In this document: positions 23,770 through 30,863 of the stretch, one piece after another
Position numbering within the stretch: position 1 is the stretch's first letter
Layout: each line of letters begins with the position of its first letter
Source: Lachnospiraceae bacterium
GTDB taxonomy: Bacteria; Bacillota; Clostridia; Lachnospirales; Lachnospiraceae
Assembly: GCA_900754855.1 (NCBI GenBank)
Contig: CAAEEI010000124.1
Span: forward strand, 1 to 32,613
DNA: 32,613 nucleotides
Direction: 5' to 3'
Position numbers and translations under genes: made by a program
The notes under the pieces: generated by a model
Database searches by the model: none
What the model was told of the DNA's origin: nothing
Seen by the model: the letters and a program-made list of their open reading frames with translations, nothing else

Positions 23770-25401
23770 TTATTGAACCACCCAAACGTTCTCTTCTTCT
23801 GTGAATAACTTGATTACTCCATCGGAACGCTGATTGAAATCCTGTACTCTTGGGCTCATTCCCATGTTTTCCAGTGGGTTACCATAGAACACACCAGGAT
23901 TATCTTTGGTGATCAGTTTCAGTGCCTGTTTATAGATCTCTGCTCTTTCATTCTGGTCTGTGACAACCAGCGCTTCTGCCAGAAGTTTATCCACTTCCGG
24001 ATTGCTGTAACTTTGTCCATTACCTAATGTACCAATGGCAGAAGTTGCGAACATCTTATCAAAGAAGAAGTATGGATCCGGATACCAGGACCATGCCATG
24101 GCAAAGACATCGGCTTTTCCTGAAGAACCTGTTTCACTGAATGTTCCCCATTCTACCGTGTTGATCTTTAAATCCACACCGATCTGCTGCCAGTAGGACT
24201 GCAGGATCGTTGCCGCTTTCTGACGGAAGGTTTCATTGGTAATGTACATATTTAAAGTAAATCCATCGCCATATCCTGCTTCTGCCAGAAGTTCTTTAGC
24301 GCCTTCCGGATCGTAAGCCGGTACGTCTGCTTCAACAGCCGGATCATAACCCCAGGATGCCTTTGGCAGCGGAAGACAAGCAGATTCTCCTTCTCCGTAC
24401 TGGAATACACCAGCGGCCAGTTCTTCATAGTTCACGGCTTTAATCAGCGCTTCTCTTACCTTAGGATCCGCAGTCGGGCCATTCTTCATATTAAAGTATG
24501 CATAACTGATCTGGATACCCGGTTTCTGTAAAAGATTTACGGTTTCATCCTCAGCCACCAGTTTTACAGTTTCTCCCGTAAGCTGCGTTGCAATATCCAC
24601 ATCGCCGGTTCTTAATGCATTCACTTCCTGGTTGGCGTCAGTGATCACTTTAAAGACTACCGTATCAAGATTTGGTTCGCCCAGGAAATATTTATCATTT
24701 TTCTTTAAAGTTGTCTGTCTGTCCAACTCAAATTTTTCCATGGCATAAGGACCTGTTCCTACGAGATGGTTGCCAAATTCATCGCCCCATCCTTCTACTT
24801 CTTCTTTTGGAACAACGGCATTTCCGGCATTGGTAAGAGCAGTCAGGAATACTGCGCTTGGCGCCTTTAAGGTTGCTTTCACATGGGTGTCATCGATGGC
24901 TTCCGCATGATCAAGCATATCCAGACGATTCATTGCAGACTCTTTTGCAGAACGGTTCATGTTATACGCCACGTCTTCTGCTGTCATTTTTCTTCCGTCC
25001 TGATATTTGCCCGGCTGGAAATAAACATCATCACGAATGGTAAATGTATATTCCATACCATCGTCGCTGATTTTCCAATCTGTAGCCAGACCAGGAACGA
25101 TCTCACTGAGTTCCTTGTTGTAATTCACCACCGTATCACAAACCTGATAAATAATCTGTGACTCATAGGTTCCGGTATATTTCACCGGATCCAGATTCTT
25201 TGGAGAAGAAGTCAGGGCGATATTCAGTTCGCCGCCTTTCGTCACTTCTTCCGGCACTTCAATTTTTGCTTCCTTGTTTACGATCTTAGTCGTTTCCTGC
25301 GAAGCTTCCGTGCTGCTTTCTTTTTTGGCACCGCCGCATCCTGTCAGAGCTGTTACAGCCACCGCTCCGGCGAGGATCATGGTAAGAATTTTTTTCCTCA
25401 T
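23770..25401 (-). CDS. oppA: Peptide/solute-binding lipoprotein (SBP family 5, OppA/DppA type)
   Basis: 543 residues. A lipoprotein signal peptide (1-21) ends in the lipobox LTG-C22, followed by a Ser/Thr/Glu-rich linker. The mature part has family 5 features: GGELNIALTSSPKNLDPVKY, LATDWKISDDGMEYTFTIRD, and HLVGTGPYAMEKFE. It captures the solute outside the cell and delivers it to OppBC. Family 5 proteins carry dipeptides, oligopeptides, glutathione, nickel chelates or opines, so the ligand is not fixed. It is the first gene of the operon, with a strong promoter and a possible operator. Confidence 0.93.
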   Translation of the reverse strand: MRKKILTMILAGAVAVTALTGCGGAKKESSTEASQETTKIVNKEAKIEVPEEVTKGGELNIALTSSPKNLDPVKYTGTYESQIIYQVCDTVVNYNKELSEIVPGLATDWKISDDGMEYTFTIRDDVYFQPGKYQDGRKMTAEDVAYNMNRSAKESAMNRLDMLDHAEAIDDTHVKATLKAPSAVFLTALTNAGNAVVPKEEVEGWGDEFGNHLVGTGPYAMEKFELDRQTTLKKNDKYFLGEPNLDTVVFKVITDANQEVNALRTGDVDIATQLTGETVKLVAEDETVNLLQKPGIQISYAYFNMKNGPTADPKVREALIKAVNYEELAAGVFQYGEGESACLPLPKASWGYDPAVEADVPAYDPEGAKELLAEAGYGDGFTLNMYITNETFRQKAATILQSYWQQIGVDLKINTVEWGTFSETGSSGKADVFAMAWSWYPDPYFFFDKMFATSAIGTLGNGQSYSNPEVDKLLAEALVVTDQNERAEIYKQALKLITKDNPGVFYGNPLENMGMSPRVQDFNQRSDGVIKLFTEEENVWVVQ

Positions 25402-25460
25402 CTTCTTTCCTCCTTATTTTGTGAAACTTCAACATTTCCACCTTTCATTATTATATTAAA

Positions 25461-25489
25461 ATTATACTGAATAACGAGTAAAAAATCAA
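25461..25489 (-). promoter_or_regulatory. Promoter of the opp operon
   Basis: On the minus strand TTGATT (25489-25484), 17 bases, TATAAT (25466-25461). The predicted start is near 25454, giving a leader of about 53 bases before the oppA ATG. Confidence 0.78.
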
Positions 25490-25496
25490 GTTATTC
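25469..25496. promoter_or_regulatory. Inverted repeat overlapping the opp promoter (candidate operator)
   Basis: GAATAAC (25469-25475) and GTTATTC (25490-25496) are perfect inverted arms separated by 14 bases. One arm lies in the -10/-35 spacer and the other directly upstream of the -35, the geometry expected of a repressor site. Confidence 0.55.
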
Positions 25497-25572
25497 TCTT
25501 CCACATTGTGCCCTATTATGAAAGAATTTTCATTTTTTATTCGTTTTTTTGGCTTTTTCTTTCTAAAAGTCA

Positions 25573-25600
25573 TTGACTTTTTTTCTTCTCGTTGTAAACT
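25573..25600 (+). promoter_or_regulatory. Promoter of the DUF1177-AroM unit
   Basis: TTGACT (25573-25578), 16 bases, TAAACT (25595-25600). The predicted start is near 25607, with the ribosome site AAGGAGG shortly after. It points away from the opp promoter about 85 bases to the left. Confidence 0.6.
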
Positions 25601-25636
25601 ATCTTTAATATACGTATTTATTTAAGGAGGAACACC

Positions 25637-26581
25637 ATGGTATTAAAGCAAATTTTGGAAGTTTTCGAGTTGATGGATAAGCCGCAGGCCAACGGAAAGG
25701 AAATCATCGATCTGCTGAAAGAACGGGGAGCAACGGAAGTCTCCATGGAAACCGTAACCGGAGAACGGGGCAAAACCGACAGCATCAAGATCCTGATTGC
25801 CGGATCGGAAGGAAAAACCGTTGGCGGATCGGCGCCTACTCTCGGAATCATCGGACGTCTCGGCGGACTGGGCGCCCGTCCGACCATGACCGGATTCGTT
25901 TCTGACGGCGACGGCGCTCTTGCCGCTGTGGCTGCCGGATTAAAACTTGCAGAAATGCACACAAACGGCGATGTGTTAAAAGGAGATGTTATTATTGCCA
26001 CCCACATCTGTCCGGACGCCCCTACACAGGATCATAAACCTGTTCCTTTTATGAACTCTCCGATTGATATGGCCACCTGCAATGCCAAAGATGTAGACGA
26101 GCGCATGGACGCCATTCTTTCTATTGATACGACCAAGGGAAATCAGGTCATCAATGTAAATGGCTTTGCCATCTCCCCTACCGTAAAAGAGGGCTATATC
26201 CTGAAAACCAGCGCAGATCTTCTGGCCATCATGTCACAGGTAACCGGAAGTCTTCCGGCAGTTTTCCCTCTGGCTCAGCAGGACATTACCCCTTATGGCA
26301 ATGATGTTTATCATCTGAACAGTATTCTTCAGCCAGCCACCGCCACGGATGTTCCTGTTGTCGGCGTTGCCATCACTACAGAACAGCCTGTTGCCGGCTG
26401 CGCTACCGGGGCAAGCCAGCCAATGGCCATCGAATCTGCCGCCCGCTTCGCCATCGAAGTGGCAAAAGTGTACGGACAGGGCGCCTGTTCTTTCTATGAT
26501 GAAGAAGAATACCAGCGTCTGCTTAAACTTTATGGAGACCTGAAGATTTTCCAGACCTTTGGCTCCATGAAAAATGACTAG
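25637..26581 (+). CDS. DUF1177 domain protein
   Basis: 314-residue soluble protein matching DUF1177 (PF06675) in length and sequence character. ATG 25637 follows AAGGAGG. Conserved-looking, enzyme-like motifs: GGSAPTLGIIGRLGGLGARP (63-82), FVSDGDGALAAVAAGLKLA (87-105), ATHICPDAPTQDH (121-133), and GCATGASQPMAIESAARFA (254-272). The D90/D92, H123 and D127 set resembles metal-ligand spacing in M20/M28/M42 metallopeptidase folds, but this is only my inference. The next gene (AroM family) overlaps its end by eight bases. Divergent placement from the opp-M20 operon suggests a role in the same uptake and breakdown pathway. Function is not established. Confidence 0.85.
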   Translation: MVLKQILEVFELMDKPQANGKEIIDLLKERGATEVSMETVTGERGKTDSIKILIAGSEGKTVGGSAPTLGIIGRLGGLGARPTMTGFVSDGDGALAAVAAGLKLAEMHTNGDVLKGDVIIATHICPDAPTQDHKPVPFMNSPIDMATCNAKDVDERMDAILSIDTTKGNQVINVNGFAISPTVKEGYILKTSADLLAIMSQVTGSLPAVFPLAQQDITPYGNDVYHLNSILQPATATDVPVVGVAITTEQPVAGCATGASQPMAIESAARFAIEVAKVYGQGACSFYDEEEYQRLLKLYGDLKIFQTFGSMKND

Positions 26582-27290
26582 CGCGGGCTGTCCTGCCGCT
26601 GACGCCAAAATCAGAATTGGCGCAATTACCATCGGGCAATCGCCAAGAACAGACATCACCGATGATCTCCGCCCTTTGCTTGCCCCCAATATTCAGTTGC
26701 AGGAATATGGCGCCTTGGATCCTTATTCTTATGAAGAAGCTGCACAGAAATTTGCCCCTGCTCCGGGAGATTCTGTTCTGGTTTCCCGCATGCGGGATGG
26801 TTCTCAGGTAACCATGTCCGAACAGGCCGTCATTCCGCTTGTACAGGAATGTATCTATCGCGCAGAACAGGACGGCGTACAGGCTACCGTTTTACTCTGC
26901 ACCGGAAAATTTCCGGAATTTGAGCACAACCGCCCGCTGATCACACCTCAGCCGATCTTGCATGGGTTAGTCCAAAAACTCACCGGGAAGAAGCCAATCG
27001 CTTTGTTCGTTCCCGATCAGGCACAGGTTACGCAGGTCAGCCACTGGTTTGCCAAAAGTCAGATCCGCATTTTTCCGGTCGTTGCTTCTCCTTATTGCGA
27101 GGCGCATCAGATGGGTGAAAAAGCTTCCGGTCTGGCAGACAAGGATTTTTCCTTTGCTCTGCTTGACTGTATGGGATACAGCAAACAAATGAAACAGGAT
27201 ATTCATTCTGCCTGCGGGCTGCCCGTTCTTTTGCCGCGTACGTTCATTGCCCGGCTTTTGAATGAACTTTACGGAGAAGAAGAACTTTAA
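26574..27290 (+). CDS. AroM family protein
   Basis: 238 residues. The N-terminal IGAITIGQSPRTDITDDL is the AroM-family signature (PF07302; the E. coli aroM product has no known function). Two cysteine motifs stand out: VLLCTGKFPE (C109) and ALLDCMGYSKQM (C199). Paired cysteines on the two halves of a Rossmann-like protein are the catalytic arrangement in Asp/Glu and hydantoin racemases, so a racemase-like activity is possible; this is inference. ATG 26574 lies within the end of the DUF1177 gene (eight-base overlap), so translation is coupled. A good terminator follows. There is no signal peptide. Confidence 0.87.
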   Translation: MTSAGCPAADAKIRIGAITIGQSPRTDITDDLRPLLAPNIQLQEYGALDPYSYEEAAQKFAPAPGDSVLVSRMRDGSQVTMSEQAVIPLVQECIYRAEQDGVQATVLLCTGKFPEFEHNRPLITPQPILHGLVQKLTGKKPIALFVPDQAQVTQVSHWFAKSQIRIFPVVASPYCEAHQMGEKASGLADKDFSFALLDCMGYSKQMKQDIHSACGLPVLLPRTFIARLLNELYGEEEL

Positions 27291-27319
27291 AGGCTTTGCC
27301 ATTATCCTTTTTGCCAAGG

Positions 27320-27350
27320 CGGTCATGCTGACATGACCGTCTTCTTTTTC
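27320..27350 (+). terminator. Intrinsic terminator after the AroM gene
   Basis: CGGTCATG (27320-27327) and CATGACCG (27332-27339) form a perfect 8-bp stem with a four-base loop, followed by TCTTCTTTTT. Confidence 0.85.
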
Positions 27351-27438
27351 CCATACTCTTTTTTTGTTTTGCCTGTTTTATGATGCAGCAATCATACCGT
27401 TTATTGTTTTTCACACACTTTCTATGGAGGGATACACA

Positions 27439-28707
27439 ATGTATAAACAAATCACTGAAGAACTTCTGGCTTTTCTGAAAAACAGTCCCAGTTGTTTTCA
27501 CGCACAGGCCTCGGCGGCAGAAATCCTGCGCGCCCACGGGTTTACCGAACTGACCGAAGAAGCAAAATGGAAACTGGAAAAAGGGGGATCTTACTTTGTG
27601 ACCCGAAATGCTTCTTCTCTGATCGCCTTTACCATTCCGGAAGAAGAAAGCGAAGGCTACCGTATTTCTGCCAGCCACAGTGATTCTCCTACTTTTAAAA
27701 TCAAGGAAAATCCGGAAATGCCGGTGGAGAATCATTATATCAAATTAAACGTTGAACGCTATGGCGGTATGCTCTGCGCGCCATGGTTTGACCGTCCTTT
27801 ATCCATCGCCGGTCGGGTGGTGGTTAAAGAAGGCACACAATATGTAACCAAACTGGTCAACGTGGACCGGGATCTTGTTCTGATTCCCAATCTGGCTATC
27901 CACATGAACCGGGAAGTCAACGATGGCTACAAATACAACGCCCAAAAAGATATGCTGCCGCTCTATGGGGACATTACGGCAAAGGATACCTTCTTTCAAA
28001 CCATTGCCGAAGCCGCCGGCGTCCCGGAAGACTCCATTTTAGGACATGATCTTTTCCTCTACAATCGTCAGCCGGGAACTGTCTGGGGCGCATCCGATGA
28101 ATTTGTGTCCAGCGGACGGCTGGATGATCTGCAATGTGCCTTTTCCACTCTGCAGGGATTCCTCCGGGGAGACAAAAACAAACATATTTCCCTCTACTGT
28201 CTTCTGGACAACGAAGAAGTCGGCAGTTCCACCAGACAGGGCGCTGCCTCCACCTTCTTATATGATACTTTAATGCGAATCAACGCCTTCCTCGGTTATG
28301 ATTATGAGGATTATCTTGTGCAGCTGGCCAAAGGCTTCATGGTTTCTGCCGACAATGCCCATGCCATCCATCCTAACCATACCGACATGGCGGACCCGGT
28401 CAACCGTCCTTATCTTAACGAAGGAATCGTCATCAAATATAATGCCAACCAGAAATATTGTACGGACGGGATTTCTTCTTCCATGTTTAAGGATCTTTGT
28501 CAAAAGACTGCGGTTCCTTATCAGATTTTTACCAACCGTTCCGATATGCTCGGCGGTTCTACTTTAGGCAACATTTCCAACACCAAAGTTTCCCTGCGTA
28601 CGGTAGACATTGGTCTTCCGCAGCTTTCCATGCATTCGCCTTATGAAACAGCCGGAGTGAAAGATACCTGGTATCTGATTCAGGTGATGAAAGAATTTTT
28701 CGCCTGA
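27439..28707 (+). CDS. M18-family aminopeptidase
   Basis: 423 residues from ATG 27439, selected because GGAGGG lies seven bases upstream; the frame is open further upstream to 27364 but without a ribosome site. M18 (aspartyl aminopeptidase/aminopeptidase I) di-zinc ligands can be traced: H80 and D82 in SASHSDSPTFKIK, D229/D230 in SGRLDDLQ, E259/E260 in LLDNEEVGSST, then SADNAHAIHPNH and a C-terminal MHSPYE. It removes N-terminal residues, often acidic ones, from peptides in the cytoplasm. It is transcribed alone, just after the DUF1177-AroM unit, and may use amino acids released from imported peptides, but the terminator between them argues for separate control. Confidence 0.93.
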   Translation: MYKQITEELLAFLKNSPSCFHAQASAAEILRAHGFTELTEEAKWKLEKGGSYFVTRNASSLIAFTIPEEESEGYRISASHSDSPTFKIKENPEMPVENHYIKLNVERYGGMLCAPWFDRPLSIAGRVVVKEGTQYVTKLVNVDRDLVLIPNLAIHMNREVNDGYKYNAQKDMLPLYGDITAKDTFFQTIAEAAGVPEDSILGHDLFLYNRQPGTVWGASDEFVSSGRLDDLQCAFSTLQGFLRGDKNKHISLYCLLDNEEVGSSTRQGAASTFLYDTLMRINAFLGYDYEDYLVQLAKGFMVSADNAHAIHPNHTDMADPVNRPYLNEGIVIKYNANQKYCTDGISSSMFKDLCQKTAVPYQIFTNRSDMLGGSTLGNISNTKVSLRTVDIGLPQLSMHSPYETAGVKDTWYLIQVMKEFFA

Positions 28708-28721
28708 ACATTGCTCCAAAG

Positions 28722-28787
28722 AAAAAACAGCCGTCATTCTCCCTGTTTTCCTTATGGAAAACAGGAAGGATTGACGGCTGTCTCTTT
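28722..28787. terminator. Bidirectional terminator between the M18 gene and fba
   Basis: Outer stem ACAGCCGTCA/TGACGGCTGT (28727-28736, 28772-28781), inner stem CCTGTTTTCC/GGAAAACAGG (28742-28751, 28756-28765) with loop TTAT. AAAAAA precedes it and TCTCTTT follows, so it suits both convergent genes. Confidence 0.88.
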
Positions 28788-28826
28788 CAGTCGGGAACAA
28801 CATCCTGTCCCGGCAGATATTTTTAC

Positions 28827-29696
28827 TTATTCAGCTTTTCCGATGGAACCGAAGATTTCCATTTTTTCTTTTACAGTAGCTTTGATCGCTTCTGCGCCTG
28901 GAGCCAGTAATTTACGAGGGTCAAAGCCTTTGCCTTCAAGGTCTTTGCCTGCTTCGATATATTTACGTGTAGCGTCTGCAAAAGAAAGCTGACACTCTGT
29001 ATTTACATTGATTTTGGATACGCCAAGGGAGATCGCTTTTTTGATCATATCTTCCGGAATACCTGTACCACCGTGTAATACAAGAGGCATGTCTCCGGTT
29101 AATTTCTGGATGTCATCCAGCACGTCGAACTGTAATCCAGCCCAGTTTTCCGGATATTTTCCATGGATATTACCGATACCTGCTGCCAGCATGGATACGC
29201 CAAGATCTGCGATTGCCTTACATTCCTGAGGATCAGCACATTCGCCCATACCTACAACGCCATCTTCTTCTCCGCCGATGGAACCTACTTCTGCTTCGAT
29301 GGACATTCCCTTTTCTTCGCAGATTGCCACTAATTCTTTTGTCTTTTCTACGTTCTCTTCAAATGGCAGGTGAGAACCGTCGAACATGATGCTGGAGAAA
29401 CCGGCTTCGATACATTTCTTTGCACCTTCATAGGAACCGTGATCCAGGTGAAGCGCTACAGGAACAGTAATGTTTAACTCTTCCAGCATACCGTTCACCA
29501 TACCAACTACTGTTTTATATCCAGCCATATATTTACCTGCACCCTCAGATACACCAAGGATAACCGGGGAATTACATTCCTGTGCTGTTAAGAGAACTGC
29601 TTTGGTCCATTCCAGATTGTTGATGTTGAACTGACCAACTGCATAATGTCCTGCTTTTGCTTTCTGTAACATTTCTTTTGCTGATACTAAAGCCAT
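28827..29696 (-). CDS. fba: Class II fructose-1,6-bisphosphate aldolase
   Basis: 289 residues from ATG 29696, preceded by GGAGG nine bases upstream; the longer frame to 29756 lies in the leader and is rejected. It cleaves fructose-1,6-bisphosphate to dihydroxyacetone phosphate and glyceraldehyde-3-phosphate in glycolysis. Class II zinc enzyme motifs: HLDHG (catalytic D85, zinc H86), EAEVG, NIHGKY (H178), LHGGTGIP (H208) and the phosphate-binding NVNTE (230-234). Tagatose-bisphosphate and ketose-bisphosphate aldolases share these motifs, but no such pathway genes are near. It has its own leader and probably its own promoter downstream of the parvulin gene. Confidence 0.93.
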   Translation of the reverse strand: MALVSAKEMLQKAKAGHYAVGQFNINNLEWTKAVLLTAQECNSPVILGVSEGAGKYMAGYKTVVGMVNGMLEELNITVPVALHLDHGSYEGAKKCIEAGFSSIMFDGSHLPFEENVEKTKELVAICEEKGMSIEAEVGSIGGEEDGVVGMGECADPQECKAIADLGVSMLAAGIGNIHGKYPENWAGLQFDVLDDIQKLTGDMPLVLHGGTGIPEDMIKKAISLGVSKINVNTECQLSFADATRKYIEAGKDLEGKGFDPRKLLAPGAEAIKATVKEKMEIFGSIGKAE

Positions 29697-29711
29697 AATA
29701 AATAACCTCCA

Positions 29712-29783
29712 TAAATATATTATTCTGCTTGCGCAGTTGCCGATGAATATATACATCGCCCTAAGTTATACCGCTTTATTATA
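29712..29783 (-). promoter_or_regulatory. fba promoter -10 and structured leader
   Basis: TATAAT on the minus strand at 29783-29778 is a clear -10; the -35 is poor. The following leader of about 75 bases can form two small hairpins: CGATG/CATCG around an eight-base loop, and CTGC-GCAA-GCAG with a GNRA-type tetraloop. Both are short, so a regulatory role is only possible. Confidence 0.4.
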
Positions 29784-29862
29784 ACCTGTTCATTTTAAAA
29801 AAGGAAGTGTTTTCCTGTGGAAACTTCATTTTTTTGTTCAATTATTTTAATTTTTTGTCCGC

Positions 29863-30609
29863 TTACCTGAACTCCAGACCATATTTTTCAATCAGTTCCG
29901 TGCGAACAGCCATATATTTCTCATTTTGTTTCTGCGCCACCAGCTGCTGTCTGATCTGCGGAGCCACTTCCGCAAAATCCGCCGTTCCTTCCTCACTCCG
30001 TTCATGGACAAGAATCAGGTGGTAGCCAAAGTTCGTTTTTACCGGGCCGAGAATCTTTCCTGTTTCTGCGGAAAATACTGCCTCGTCAAATTCTTTGACC
30101 ATCTGTCCGCGGCCAAATGTACCCAGATCTCCTCCCTGTGCGCCGGACGGACAGGTGGAATAGGTCTTCGCCGCTTCCTCAAAGGTTTTCTCCCCATCCT
30201 GAATCTCTTTTAAAATATTCTGCGCTTCTTCTTCCGTCGCCGTCAGAATATGGCTGGCTTTCGCCTGCGCTCCTTTTTTAAATCGGTCTGCATGTTCCTC
30301 ATAATATGCGCGGCATTCTTCTTCCGTCGCCTGAATGTCTTTTACCAGCTGCGTAAGGGTGTACTGGCTTAACAGCTCTCTTTTTACGCCCTCAAGCATT
30401 GTGATAAATTCTTCGCTTTCTTCATATTTTTCATCTTTTCCCAACTGTTCAAACAGGAAATAATTGGCGTACTGCGTCAGCGCCTGCTGTTTTCCCTCCG
30501 GGGTGTGAATATATGCCTGCTGTTCCTGCGGAACTCTTGCAGCAAACTGTGCAAATTCTTTCTCCGTAATCTCGTGTCCCGCGGAAACGGCAATAATTTT
30601 TTCTTCCAT
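29863..30609 (-). CDS. Parvulin-type peptidyl-prolyl isomerase, cytosolic
   Basis: 248 residues from ATG 30609, with AGGAGGA about nine bases upstream; a longer frame to 30663 has no ribosome site. A helical N-terminal chaperone-like part (about 12-105, SurA/PrsA-like) precedes a parvulin domain (about 116-203): KASHILTATEEEAQ, GGDLGTFGRGQMVKEFDEAVF, and GPVKTNFGYHLILV are characteristic. PrsA proteins are lipoproteins, but here there is no signal peptide or lipobox, so the protein should stay in the cytoplasm and help fold cytosolic proteins or nascent chains. It is co-oriented with fba 166 bases downstream. Confidence 0.88.
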   Translation of the reverse strand: MEEKIIAVSAGHEITEKEFAQFAARVPQEQQAYIHTPEGKQQALTQYANYFLFEQLGKDEKYEESEEFITMLEGVKRELLSQYTLTQLVKDIQATEEECRAYYEEHADRFKKGAQAKASHILTATEEEAQNILKEIQDGEKTFEEAAKTYSTCPSGAQGGDLGTFGRGQMVKEFDEAVFSAETGKILGPVKTNFGYHLILVHERSEEGTADFAEVAPQIRQQLVAQKQNEKYMAVRTELIEKYGLEFR

Positions 30610-30672
30610 AAAGTAGCATCCTCCTGCATCTTTTTCTTTTATGCTCTGGTCTTCTTGACACACGCTTTCCTT

Positions 30673-30701
30673 ACTATCCCATTTGTTCCCGGAAAAGTCA
30701 A
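30673..30701 (-). promoter_or_regulatory. Promoter of the parvulin gene
   Basis: On the minus strand TTGACT (30701-30696), 17 bases, GATAGT (30678-30673). It gives a leader of roughly 57 bases. Confidence 0.55.
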
Positions 30702-30796
30702 TGCCATTTATCTAAATCTGCAAAAAAGATTCTTTAAAAATGAAATATTTTGTCAGAAAATTTTCAGAAAAATCCTAAAGTGCCTAGAGTATTTCA

Positions 30797-30825
30797 TTGA
30801 AAAAAACGGTTTTTTATGATAAAAT
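30797..30825 (+). promoter_or_regulatory. Promoter of the phosphoglucomutase gene
   Basis: TTGAAA (30797-30802), 17 bases, TAAAAT (30820-30825). The predicted start is near 30832, about 30 bases before the start codon. Confidence 0.65.
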
Positions 30826-30863
30826 TGATACAATATTATACCATATGGAAGGAGATTACCCCA

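Noticed and set aside
25402..25636. Possible small gene or RNA in the divergent opp/DUF1177 gap
   Set aside because: Only promoters and the inverted repeat are visible; no ribosome-site-supported short frame and no recognisable RNA fold.
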